From: an uncultured Lentisphaeria bacterium | GTDB lineage: Bacteria; Verrucomicrobiota; Lentisphaeria; Oligosphaerales; Oligosphaeraceae | Direction of reading: 5' to 3' | DNA: 17,786 bases | Assembly: GCA_934661755.1 (NCBI GenBank) | Contig: CAKUJM010000051.1 | Span: forward strand, 1-17,786 | Shown here: piece after piece, positions 1 to 7,684 of the stretch | Layout of the letters: each line of letters starts with the position of its first letter | Position numbering within the stretch: position 1 is the first letter of the stretch | Notes under the pieces: model-generated | Database searches by the model: none | Told to the model about the DNA's origin: nothing | What the model saw: the letters and a program-made list of their open reading frames with translations, nothing else | Made by a program: the position numbers and the translations under genes

Positions 1-106
1 TTTATGCCATGTTTGCGGGGACGCAGGAGGGGAAAGGGGAAATCCAGCCTTCTGGCAATTTCATTCTTTGTTACTGCACAAAAAAACAACTTCGCGGGTT
101 CGGGAC

Positions 107-134
107 TTGAAAAACCGCCGTGGATACTTATAGT
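107..134 (+). promoter_or_regulatory. Sigma70-type promoter of tRNA-Gly
   Basis: A -35 box TTGAAA (107-112) and a -10 box TATAGT (129-134) are separated by 16 bp. Transcription would begin near 141, about 27 bp before the mature tRNA. The bases after the -10 box (AAGCGCGC) form a GC-rich discriminator, a feature associated with stringent control of stable RNA promoters. The promoter of the next tRNA gene has the same design. Confidence 0.7.
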
Positions 135-167
135 AAGCGCGCTTCCGGATTCTGCTCCTCTTTTGCC

Positions 168-241
168 GCGGGTGTAGCATAGTGGTAATGCTTCGGCCTT
201 CCAAGCCGATGATGTGGGTTCGATTCCCATCACCCGCTCCA
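168..241 (+). tRNA. tRNA-Gly(TCC)
   Basis: The acceptor arm GCGGGTG (168-174) pairs with CACCCGC (231-237), followed by discriminator T and an encoded CCA (239-241). The anticodon loop CTTCCAA gives anticodon TCC, which reads GGA and GGG. The T-arm contains GGTTCGATTCC. The length of 74 nt is normal. The gene has its own promoter upstream. No convincing intrinsic terminator follows; the next tRNA gene has a separate promoter 46 bp downstream. Confidence 0.95.
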
Positions 242-286
242 GATTCTCCCCGGAGAAAAAAAAGAGGCGAAAATTGCGGCGGCGAT

Positions 287-314
287 TTGAAATCCGCACT
301 TGAGTTCCTATATT
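287..314 (+). promoter_or_regulatory. Sigma70-type promoter of tRNA-Leu
   Basis: A -35 box TTGAAA (287-292) and a -10 box TATATT (309-314) are 16 bp apart, followed by the discriminator AAGTGCGC. The spacing and the bases after the -10 box closely match the tRNA-Gly promoter, so the two tRNAs are probably transcribed separately but regulated alike. The mature tRNA starts 36 bp after the -10 box. Confidence 0.7.
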
Positions 315-349
315 AAGTGCGCTGACCGAAAATCAAAAAAAATAACGAT

Positions 350-436
350 GCCAGAGTGGCGGAATTGGCAGACGCGCTGCGTTCAGGTCGCAGTGGGCTT
401 ACGCCCGTGAAGGTTCAAGTCCTTTCTCTGGTACCA
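350..436 (+). tRNA. tRNA-Leu(CAG)
   Basis: This is a class II tRNA of 87 nt with a long variable arm (TGGGCTTACGCCCGT region). Acceptor GCCAGAG (350-356) pairs with CTCTGGT (426-432, ending in a G-T pair), followed by discriminator A and encoded CCA (434-436). The anticodon stem-loop CTGCG-TTCAGGT-CGCAG gives anticodon CAG, which reads CUG. The T-arm has GGTTCAAGTCC. An intrinsic terminator begins 7 bp downstream. Confidence 0.96.
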
Positions 437-442
437 TTTTCA

Positions 443-473
443 AAGACCTCGTTTTTGCGGGGTCTTTTTTTTT
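443..473 (+). terminator. Intrinsic terminator after tRNA-Leu
   Basis: A 9 bp stem, AAGACCTCG paired with CGGGGTCTT (one G-T pair), encloses loop TTTTTG and runs into a T tract extending to 473. It lies directly after the tRNA-Leu CCA end and should stop its transcript. Confidence 0.9.
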
Positions 474-564
474 GCCTGAAAAAATCGGCAATACGCCACC
501 AGAAGGCTACATTACCTGCGCCACCCGCGCCAGCAGGCGGCCTCGGCAAAAAAACTCCTCCCCG

Positions 565-686
565 CCTGGATCCGTGATGTTGGGTGGCTTGCGTCAGAAT
601 CAGGAATTTTGAGGGAGCGTACCGGGAGTACGCGACCGAAAAAGGCGAAATCATGGCGCAAGGGAACCAGGCTTCACGACGTCCAG
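565..686 (+). repeat. Dispersed intergenic repeat, copy A
   Basis: About 122 bp that align with 16402-16527 over the whole length, both starting CCTGGAT(C/T)CGTG and ending (G/A)(T/C)CCAG. The best conserved core is CGGGAGTACG(C/T)GACCGAAAA, followed by CGAAATC(A/G)TGGCGCAA. In this copy the core is part of a perfect 6 bp hairpin GCGTAC/GTACGC (617-622 and 628-633), which copy B lacks. It lies between the tRNA-Leu terminator and the YhcH-family gene. The rest of the 437-716 gap holds only the terminator and unremarkable sequence. No transposase or terminal repeats are seen, so it is probably a non-autonomous or extragenic element. Confidence 0.8.
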
Positions 687-716
687 TCCCCCATCCTAAC
701 TCAACTCATCCGACTC

Positions 717-1163
717 ATGATTCTCGACCAGCTGGAAAACCTTTCCGCATACAGTGCGCTTTCCCCGCGACTGCCGGCAATCATCAAATACCTCAGCACC
801 CACGATCTGGCCAGCATGGCGCCAGGGGAATACGACATCCTCCCGGACAAGGAGGCCTTCGTGCGCATTTCCGATTCCCCGATGAAACCGCCGTCGGAGG
901 CTAAAATCGAGTTCCATCGGCAATACATTGACATCCAGCTTCCCTTTACCTGCGTGGAGAAAATGGGCTGGATGCCGCTGGCCGAGGCGCCGGATGAAAT
1001 GCAATACGACTGCGTCAAGGACTGCGCGCTGTCCAAATTCCAGCCGGAGTGCCAAATTGCGGTAAAGCCGGGACAATTTGTCATTTTCTTCCCCCAGGAT
1101 GTCCATGCGCCATGCCTGGGTGAAGGCATGGTCCGCAAGGCGATCATCAAATTCCGCGTCTAG
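717..1163 (+). CDS. YhcH/YjgK/YiaL (DUF386) family protein
   Basis: A 148 aa protein matching the usual length (~150 aa) of the YhcH/EbgC family. These are cupin-like proteins implicated in handling sugars or sialic-acid derivatives; EbgC is the small subunit of an evolved beta-galactosidase. The family signatures are visible: EFHRQYIDIQ (residues 65-74, with E65, H67 and D72) and FFPQDVHAPC (124-133, with H130), the probable metal-site residues, plus a C-terminal KAIIKFRV strand. The frame is open to 609, but that upstream part overlaps the dispersed repeat and is not family-like, so the ATG at 717 is chosen. No clear Shine-Dalgarno is seen. It ends 3 bp before the coaX-like gene, so the two are probably co-transcribed. 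A GH2 beta-galactosidase-type gene lies ~11 kb away on the other strand; any link is speculative. The substrate is unknown. Confidence 0.88.
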   Translation: MILDQLENLSAYSALSPRLPAIIKYLSTHDLASMAPGEYDILPDKEAFVRISDSPMKPPSEAKIEFHRQYIDIQLPFTCVEKMGWMPLAEAPDEMQYDCVKDCALSKFQPECQIAVKPGQFVIFFPQDVHAPCLGEGMVRKAIIKFRV

Positions 1164-1166
1164 CCG

Positions 1167-1919
1167 ATGGCGTGCTGGCTTCTCAACATCGGCAACAGCC
1201 GGACCGCGCTCTGCCAGAGGCAGACAGAGTTTTTTTCCGGCATTGAGCATCACCCCACTGCGCAGGTGGCCGACTCCTGGCATCTGCCGCAGGGGGATCA
1301 TGCGATTGCCTCCTGCGTGGTCCCGTCGGTGCGCCAGACGCTGTCGGACCATTACGGCAGCCGCATCCATTTCATCGGCGTCTCCGATTACCCATCGGTG
1401 GATTTCAACCGCTATGACTGCCGGACTTTAGGCGGCGACCGTATCGCCAATGCCGCCGCCGCCCATCATCTCATGCCGGACACTCCGGTGATGGCAATTG
1501 ACTGCGGCACCGCCATCAACAGCGTGGTAGTGGATGCCGGCGGGGTCTTCCGCGGCGGGGTGGTCATGCCTGGACGCCGCCCCGCCCGGTCTGCCCTGGC
1601 CACGGCGACCGCGCAATTGCCGGACATCCCCGAAAACGACCCCCGGCGCATCACCCCGGTTGCGCTTGACACCGCCGACGCCATTGCCAGTGGGGTCGAT
1701 CTGGGAATCGCCGGAGCCATCGAATTCATCATCCGCGCCACCCGCAAAATCGACGGCCTGGAAAATGCCGCCGTCATCCTCTGCGGCGGAGACGCCGAAT
1801 ACCTCTCACAGCTTGTCGATCCCTCCCTGCAAGCGCGCACCCTGCCTTTCCCCCTGACCTTGTTCGGCGTCAGCCTGGCAGCATCATATGCTCCCCGCCA
1901 CCAGCAATGCCTTGAATGA
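1167..1919 (+). CDS. coaX: Type III pantothenate kinase-like protein (divergent CoaX)
   Basis: A 250 aa member of the ASKHA-fold CoaX family, which phosphorylates pantothenate as the first step of CoA synthesis. Family features: the N-terminal phosphate-1 segment LLNIGNSRT (5-13), GGDRIANA (89-96) with the likely catalytic Asp91, IDCGTAINS (111-119), and GGVFRGGVVMPG (125-136). The LPDIPE and DTADAIASGVDLG segments of the C-terminal half are also typical. Oddities: the family Asp in the first motif (D-x-GN-T/S) is Asn7 (codon AAC), and in the usual DxGTAxTxD motif the last Thr and Asp positions are Asn118 and Val120. Activity is therefore uncertain. The start follows the preceding stop by 3 bp, without a clear Shine-Dalgarno. 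The 3' end overlaps recB as ATGA, indicating translational coupling. The family call is firm; enzymatic function is less so. Confidence 0.85.
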   Translation: MACWLLNIGNSRTALCQRQTEFFSGIEHHPTAQVADSWHLPQGDHAIASCVVPSVRQTLSDHYGSRIHFIGVSDYPSVDFNRYDCRTLGGDRIANAAAAHHLMPDTPVMAIDCGTAINSVVVDAGGVFRGGVVMPGRRPARSALATATAQLPDIPENDPRRITPVALDTADAIASGVDLGIAGAIEFIIRATRKIDGLENAAVILCGGDAEYLSQLVDPSLQARTLPFPLTLFGVSLAASYAPRHQQCLE

Positions 1920-4900
1920 ACGAATTTGACTCATACGAGTGCCCGCTCTCCGGAAACCATATCGTCGAGGCCGGCGCGGGGACCGGCAAGACCTACAATA
2001 TCCAGATCCTGGTCGCCAGGATGATCCTTTCCGGCATCCCGGTGGAACGGATCCTCGTGGTCACCTTCACCCGCAACGCAACCGCGGAATTGCGGGAGCG
2101 CATCCGCAACATCCTCGCTGAGCTGCTCGCTGCGCTGCGCACCGGCGACACCGAACCGCAGTCGCGCGCCGCCCGGGTGCTGGCAGGATGCGAGCGCCAA
2201 GCCGCCGAAAGCCACCTGGCAACCGCCCTGCGGGATTTCGACTCCGCGGCAATCTACACCATCCACGGATTCTGCCAGCGGATGCTGGCGGAAAACGCCT
2301 TCGAAAGCAACCGGCGATACGGCCTTGCAATCTGCACCAATGCCGATGAGCTGATGAATTGCGCAGTCAATGACTTCGTGCGGCGATTGCTCTTCGATCC
2401 CGACGGCGACGACGGACAATCCCTGGCCATGCGCCAGTTCGCATGGCAGTTCTCCGGATTGTCCCGCAGCCGACTGGCCTCCGATTGCAGCCGCGTATTG
2501 AAGGACTGCAACGCCCGATGCGACTGGGACGAGGCAGTCACAAGTTCCGGGATTGCCGCCGCGGCCCGGGACGCCTATGACGCCTTCCTGAAAATGGTCG
2601 CCGCCGCGTCGCAGCTGGTGGAGATCACGCCCCCGCCCACCCCCGGTGAAGACGGCTGGCAGCAAGCGGTCTTCGCCTGCCGGAACCGGCTGAAGCAACT
2701 CGACTTCGCATTGCACACCAAGGACGGCAAGGAACTGAGAAAAAAAACAAGTGACATTCGCAAAAACCTGGACAGCTTCGGCCTCGCGCTGACCGCCGCG
2801 GGAGAAAAAATGCTGTCGGGGAAAAGCGCCAGCTTCCCCAACGACTTCATCGACAGCCTCTTCAACACCTCCGCCTACGGCAAATTTGCCCGCGCAGTGA
2901 CCGCCGCGGCCATCCGCCAGGTGCGCCTGGACACCCGCGACGCCATGGCGCAGGAAGGCGTCATGACCTACGACGACATGCTGCGGGAGATGCGAAACTC
3001 CCTGGAGAACGACCCCAAACACCGCCTGCGCGACGCCATCCGCCAACGCTACAGCTGCGCCATCGTCGATGAGTTCCAGGACACCGACGAGTCGCAATAC
3101 CGGATCTTCGACGACCTCTTCGGCCAATCACCGGCGCATGCATTCTTCATGATCGGCGACCCCAAGCAGGCGATCTACAGCTTCCGCGGCGGCGACATCT
3201 TCACCTACTGCAAAGCCCGTGACGCCGTCAGCCGGCAGATGCGCAGCACCCTGACCGTCAACTACCGGTCATCGCCTGGCTATATCGCCGCCATGAACCG
3301 ATTCTTTGACGACTGTGATTTCTTCACCGCCGCGGGCAACGGCGGGGAGACCCCGCAAATCGCCTTCAACCAGATCCGGGACAACGACCGGGTCCATGAC
3401 CTCCAGATCCTGCTGCCGGGCGCGGACCAATGGCCATTGCTGTCGGCGCATTCCGCCAACGGCCTGCCCTGCGAAATGGCGGTGAGACGCACTGTCGATG
3501 AGATTGCGCAAATGCTGTCATGCCGTGACCGTATCCTGGCCGAAGGCCGCCCGATCAATGCCGGCGACATCGCGGTGCTGGTGCGTACCGGCAGCATGGG
3601 AAACAGCATCGAGGCGGAATTGCTGGCGCGCGGCATCAACTGCTCCTGGCACGGCGCCGGAGGGCTGCTCGAACGCCCCGAGGCGGCGGCATTGCGCTGC
3701 ATCCTCGAGGCCATTGCCGAACCAAGACGGCGGGATCGGGTCATGGCGATGCTCGCATTGCCGGTTTTCCACCTGGACACGATGGATCTTTGCCGTTATC
3801 ATGACCATGATGCCGGCGCCGTGCAAGGCGTGCTCCTGAAATTGCATCAGCAATGGGAGGAAAGCACCTTCCTGCAGATGTTCAACCGCCTGTTGCGGCT
3901 CACCCGAAGGGAATTGCTGGCAAGCGATGATGATGACGGCGACCGCACCTTCGCCCAGATGCTGGCCGGCCCCCCTGGCGAAAGCGATGTCGCCATCTGG
4001 AAACAGCTGGGCGAGGTGATCCATTACACTGCGCTCACCCGGCGGCTGGGTCCGGCGGAAACCCTCGCCTGGCTCGTCGACCGGCTGCATCGCGGCGCCA
4101 ATGCGGCCGATGTCAAGCCAACGGGGAATCCGGATGACGACGAACAGGCCGAGGCGCTCTTCAAACGGCGGATGCGCACCCAGGACAATGCGGTCACCAT
4201 CATGACCATCCACGGCAGCAAGGGACTGCAGTTCCCGGTCGTCTTCCTCCCGCAAATCTGCGGATCTGCTTCCTTCAAAGGCGACCGCTACCATGACCGC
4301 AACGGCGTGCGGCGAATCATGATGGATGATGATGACGCGCAATCAGCGGCGCAATGCCGCCGCGAATCCATCGAGGAGCAGCGGCGACTGCTCTATGTCG
4401 CGATCACCCGTGCGCAATACCTGTGCCGCATTATCGGCGGACTGCAAAAAGGGCCCAGGCAGGCCGGGCTTTTCCCGGATTCCGATTTGCCGCCCCTGCC
4501 GGTATTTTCCACGCCGCCGTGGGAAAAAGCCGCCGCCGAGACGCCGCCCGCAGCCAGCCCGCCGGCAACCGCCGGATATGAGCCATTCGATGCGCCATGC
4601 CCGCGGGGATGGCAGACCTGCAGCTACTCCTCGCTTTCCAGAAACCGCAGCGCGGTGTCTCCGGACGACCACGCCGGCGTGGCGGCCGCCGCCCCCCACG
4701 ATACTGAAGGCAATGCGGAGGATGACAATGACCTGCCGCCCCCCGCAATCCTCGCGCCCGCCGATGACCATGATGACCATGATGCCCCCGATGACGCCGA
4801 TGGCAATGACGCCAACGACGACATCCCGCCGATCTTCCTCTTCCCCCGCGGCGCCAGCGCCGGAGAAGCATGGCACAAGCTCCTGGAACAGCTGGACTAC

Positions 4901-5650
4901 CAGCAGCATGACGCAGAGCGGCTGCGCGAATATGCGGCATCCCAGCTGGATGCCGCCCGCCAGCTGCCGTTGAATGACCCCCGGAGCCGCCAGGCCATGC
5001 TGGACGCCGCCGTCGACATGATCCATGGCCTCCTGGACAATCCGCTGCCCGGCACCCGGATCCGCCTTGGCGAAATCCCCCCGTCAAAACGGCGACATGA
5101 GATGAATTTCAAGATGCGGCTGGCCGATGGCAATGGCATCGACTGCCAGGAAATCCGCGCCATCCTGGAAGATTTTGGCATTGCCATGCCCAATGGCTGG
5201 CTCTGCACCGCATCCACCGGCGAAGACAACGCCGATGACCGGCATGACACCATCGCCTACCGCGATTTCACTCTCGTCGGACAAATCGACCTGCTTTTCG
5301 AATCCGATGGCAAATTCTGGATCGTCGACTGGAAGACCAACGCCCTCTGCCAATATGGCGACAGGCCGTCATTCGACCGCTTCGACCACCATTCGCCCCA
5401 GTGTGCGCTGGACGCCGAAATGGACGCCCACTTCTATACTTTGCAGTACCTCCTCTATACTGTCGCCTTCATGCGCTGGTATGCCGGGCTTCATCCCGGC
5501 TTTTCCTGGACCGAAGAACGCTATGGCCAGCTGTTCGGCGGCTGCTGCTACATCTTCCTGCGCGGAGTGTCCAAGGCCAGCCCCGGACGCGGATGCTGCC
5601 TCCGGCGCCCCTGCTGGCCGCTGATCGACCGGCTGTTCCGTGCCCTATGA
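1916..5650 (+). CDS. recB: RecB: helicase/nuclease subunit of exodeoxyribonuclease V
   Basis: A 1244 aa UvrD-type (SF1A) helicase with a C-terminal RecB nuclease domain, close to the ~1200 aa of known RecB. Helicase motifs in order: Walker A GAGTGKT (20-26), TIHGFCQ, Walker B VDEFQDTD (384-391), GDPKQAIYSFRGGD, NYRSS, TIHGSKGLQFPVV, and motif VI RRLLYVAITRAQ (Arg832). The nuclease active site is intact: His987, Asp1125 (GQIDLLF), Asp1138 and Lys1140 (VDWKT); the 13-residue Asp-Asp spacing equals that of E. coli RecB. FPRGASAGEAWH and the terminal GGCCYIFLRG block are also typical. Residues ~935-971 form an Asp/His-rich low-complexity linker between helicase and nuclease. The start codon overlaps the coaX-like stop (ATGA), and the stop overlaps the recD start. 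Expected role: processing double-strand breaks and degrading linear DNA. No recC is adjacent. Confidence 0.95.
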   Translation: MNEFDSYECPLSGNHIVEAGAGTGKTYNIQILVARMILSGIPVERILVVTFTRNATAELRERIRNILAELLAALRTGDTEPQSRAARVLAGCERQAAESHLATALRDFDSAAIYTIHGFCQRMLAENAFESNRRYGLAICTNADELMNCAVNDFVRRLLFDPDGDDGQSLAMRQFAWQFSGLSRSRLASDCSRVLKDCNARCDWDEAVTSSGIAAAARDAYDAFLKMVAAASQLVEITPPPTPGEDGWQQAVFACRNRLKQLDFALHTKDGKELRKKTSDIRKNLDSFGLALTAAGEKMLSGKSASFPNDFIDSLFNTSAYGKFARAVTAAAIRQVRLDTRDAMAQEGVMTYDDMLREMRNSLENDPKHRLRDAIRQRYSCAIVDEFQDTDESQYRIFDDLFGQSPAHAFFMIGDPKQAIYSFRGGDIFTYCKARDAVSRQMRSTLTVNYRSSPGYIAAMNRFFDDCDFFTAAGNGGETPQIAFNQIRDNDRVHDLQILLPGADQWPLLSAHSANGLPCEMAVRRTVDEIAQMLSCRDRILAEGRPINAGDIAVLVRTGSMGNSIEAELLARGINCSWHGAGGLLERPEAAALRCILEAIAEPRRRDRVMAMLALPVFHLDTMDLCRYHDHDAGAVQGVLLKLHQQWEESTFLQMFNRLLRLTRRELLASDDDDGDRTFAQMLAGPPGESDVAIWKQLGEVIHYTALTRRLGPAETLAWLVDRLHRGANAADVKPTGNPDDDEQAEALFKRRMRTQDNAVTIMTIHGSKGLQFPVVFLPQICGSASFKGDRYHDRNGVRRIMMDDDDAQSAAQCRRESIEEQRRLLYVAITRAQYLCRIIGGLQKGPRQAGLFPDSDLPPLPVFSTPPWEKAAAETPPAASPPATAGYEPFDAPCPRGWQTCSYSSLSRNRSAVSPDDHAGVAAAAPHDTEGNAEDDNDLPPPAILAPADDHDDHDAPDDADGNDANDDIPPIFLFPRGASAGEAWHKLLEQLDYQQHDAERLREYAASQLDAARQLPLNDPRSRQAMLDAAVDMIHGLLDNPLPGTRIRLGEIPPSKRRHEMNFKMRLADGNGIDCQEIRAILEDFGIAMPNGWLCTASTGEDNADDRHDTIAYRDFTLVGQIDLLFESDGKFWIVDWKTNALCQYGDRPSFDRFDHHSPQCALDAEMDAHFYTLQYLLYTVAFMRWYAGLHPGFSWTEERYGQLFGGCCYIFLRGVSKASPGRGCCLRRPCWPLIDRLFRAL

Positions 5651-7461
5651 CCACTGCCCACACCACTGCCGTGACCGCCGCCATGATAAAGCCAGATGAG
5701 CTGCGCCAACGCCGCGAATACTCGCCCGTGGATTGGCATTTCGCCGCCATGATCGTGCGCCATTGCGCCCGGCGGGATGCGCCTCCCGATGAACTGCAGC
5801 TGCTGGAAATTGCCGCCGCCACCGCCATTTCCTGCGTGCGACGAAGCCACAGCTGCCTGAATCTGCAACAGTGGTGCGGCCAATGCCAGAGCGCCTCGCC
5901 ATTGCCTGACGCCAAATCCTGGCGGACGGTGCTGTCGCATTTTCCCAATGCCGTCTGCACCGAGGACAACCCCGCTTCGCCGCCCAGCGCACCGATGACC
6001 CTGTGCGGCGACCTGCTGTACCTCTCGCGATTCCGTCAATGCGAACGGCGGATCGCCGCGCGCCTGCGCGATTTTCTTGAGGATGCCCCGACGGCTGGGA
6101 CGCCAACGCCAGCAGAGTTGGACGCCATCCGGCGGATCTGCCGGCATTTCGCCAACGCGGATCCTGCCCAGAATCGCCAAATGCAGGCCGTCGCCAAGTC
6201 TTTGTCATCGCGGCTGCTGGCATTGACTGGCGGACCGGGGACCGGAAAGACTACGGTCATGACCGTGATCATGGCCCTGCAACTGGCGGCGCATCCGGAG
6301 ATGCGAATCGCGCTGGCCGCCCCCACCGGCAAAGCCGCCGGCCGCATGAAGGAGGCCATCGCCAACGAACTGCGGCATTCGCTGACCGGACTGGAGGAAA
6401 ACGCCATGCGGCGCCTGGAAGCCCTCGCCCCCCAGACACTGCACCGGCTCCTGGAAATCAACCCGGACACCGGCGTCGCCGGACGCAACCGCGAAAGACC
6501 GCTGACCGCCGAGCTGGTGGTGGTGGACGAATGCTCCATGACCTCGCTGCAGCTCTTCTCACAGCTCATGGAGGCGCTGCCCGCCAATGCCCGGCTGATT
6601 CTCATCGGGGATAAAAACCAGCTGGCGTCAGTGGAATCCGGAGTGGTGTTCGGCGAAATATGCAATTTCCTGTCGCGGCATTCCCCAATGCAGCTTTGCA
6701 CCCTTGTCGAAAACCACCGCTCCGGCGGCAACCGCAATCTCTGCGATTTTGCCCAGGCGCTGGTCGGCGGCCACGGCACGCCGGATTTCAGATTGCTGGC
6801 CAATGGCCTCAATCAGCAAAACGGCGTCTTCCGACATCTGCCATTGGATGGATCCGGCCTCACCGGCGCATTGCGGAAGACCCTGGAGGCCTGCCGCATC
6901 CCCATCGACGCCTGGCGGCAATGCGGCAGCCCCGGACAGGCATTTGAATTTTGCGACAACTTCAAGATATTGTGCGCCATCCGCGCCGGAAAATTCGGAG
7001 TGGTCAACCTCAATCTGCAAATGTGCGATTGCCTCGGCATGCGTCCGGAAGAGTATCCTGATGGCATGCCGGTGATGATCCTGGAAAATGACGCCGACAC
7101 CGGGCTTAACAACGGCGACATCGGCGTATGCTTCAATGGCAGCATCCATTTTCGCGGCGAGAATGGCAAATTGAACGCCTTTGCCCCCGTCCAGCTGCCG
7201 CCACATGAATGCGCATTCGCCATGACGATCCATAAGTCCCAGGGATCGGATTGCCCGAATATCCTGATGGTCCTCCCGGACCATGATCTGCCGATCCTCA
7301 CTTGCGAATTGCTCTATACCGGCATCACCCGCACCAAAAAACAGTTCTTCATGATCGCCGAGCCCGCCGACGGCAAGCCGCTGGAGATGATGCTGCGAAA
7401 AATCAGCCACCGCCATACCGAACGGTGGTCCGGGCTTGAAGAGCTGCTGGAAGCCTATTGA
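5647..7461 (+). CDS. recD: RecD: helicase subunit of exodeoxyribonuclease V
   Basis: A 604 aa SF1B helicase, matching the ~608 aa of E. coli RecD. Motifs: Walker A GGPGTGKT (195-202, Lys201), motif Ia APTGKAAGRM, QTLHRLL, Walker B VVVDECSM (Asp294, Glu295), GDKNQLASVESG, ENHRSGG, and the C-terminal UvrD_C_2-type HKSQGSD (529-535) and LLYTGITRTKK. The short N-terminal region (1-~190) is consistent with the RecD_N domain that contacts RecB. The frame is open back to 5401, but the ATG at 5647, overlapping the recB TGA as ATGA, gives the family length and continues the coupling pattern. It pairs with RecB as the 5'-3' motor. It is the last gene of the run; a strong terminator lies 84 bp downstream. 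Confidence 0.95.
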   Translation: MTTAHTTAVTAAMIKPDELRQRREYSPVDWHFAAMIVRHCARRDAPPDELQLLEIAAATAISCVRRSHSCLNLQQWCGQCQSASPLPDAKSWRTVLSHFPNAVCTEDNPASPPSAPMTLCGDLLYLSRFRQCERRIAARLRDFLEDAPTAGTPTPAELDAIRRICRHFANADPAQNRQMQAVAKSLSSRLLALTGGPGTGKTTVMTVIMALQLAAHPEMRIALAAPTGKAAGRMKEAIANELRHSLTGLEENAMRRLEALAPQTLHRLLEINPDTGVAGRNRERPLTAELVVVDECSMTSLQLFSQLMEALPANARLILIGDKNQLASVESGVVFGEICNFLSRHSPMQLCTLVENHRSGGNRNLCDFAQALVGGHGTPDFRLLANGLNQQNGVFRHLPLDGSGLTGALRKTLEACRIPIDAWRQCGSPGQAFEFCDNFKILCAIRAGKFGVVNLNLQMCDCLGMRPEEYPDGMPVMILENDADTGLNNGDIGVCFNGSIHFRGENGKLNAFAPVQLPPHECAFAMTIHKSQGSDCPNILMVLPDHDLPILTCELLYTGITRTKKQFFMIAEPADGKPLEMMLRKISHRHTERWSGLEELLEAY

Positions 7462-7545
7462 CCCGGACATGGCCGGCTGGCCAGAAGGCGCCCCTCCCCG
7501 GATGCGACGGCCGTGATCGCGCCGCCGCCGCCCAATAACGGCGCA

Positions 7546-7578
7546 AAAAGAGCCTGATTCATGGCTTCAGGCTCTTTT
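7546..7578 (+). terminator. Intrinsic terminator after recD
   Basis: A perfect 12 bp stem, AAAAGAGCCTGA (7546-7557) with TCAGGCTCTTTT (7567-7578), encloses a 9 nt loop. T runs occur at the 3' side on both strands, so it could act in both directions. It closes the coaX-recB-recD run and separates it from the TMEM43-family gene. Confidence 0.88.
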
Positions 7579-7673
7579 CACCGTGTATAGTAGTTGCAAC
7601 GCCGCAACCACGGCGTCGCAATCATAAAAATCCGCCAAGGCGGCATCAAGCCGCTTCTTCCAGACATCCAACC

Positions 7674-7678
7674 AAGGA
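7674..7678 (+). promoter_or_regulatory. Ribosome binding site of the TMEM43-family gene
   Basis: AAGGA lies 6 nt before the ATG at 7685. It is one of the clearest Shine-Dalgarno sites in the window, where many genes lack one, and it fixes the start. A TATAGT at 7586-7591, just after the preceding terminator, could be the -10 box of this transcription unit, but no good -35 accompanies it. Confidence 0.75.
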
Positions 7679-7684
7679 AAAATC

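Noticed and set aside
242..262. Possible terminator after tRNA-Gly (TTCTC-CCCG-GAGAA)
   Set aside because: The stem is short and followed by A residues, not T, on the coding strand.
356..577. A short open frame starting inside tRNA-Leu
   Set aside because: It overlaps the tRNA and its terminator, so it is not a coding gene.
1931..3127. A 398-codon open frame on the minus strand
   Set aside because: It is antisense to the recB helicase domain and has no recognisable motifs.
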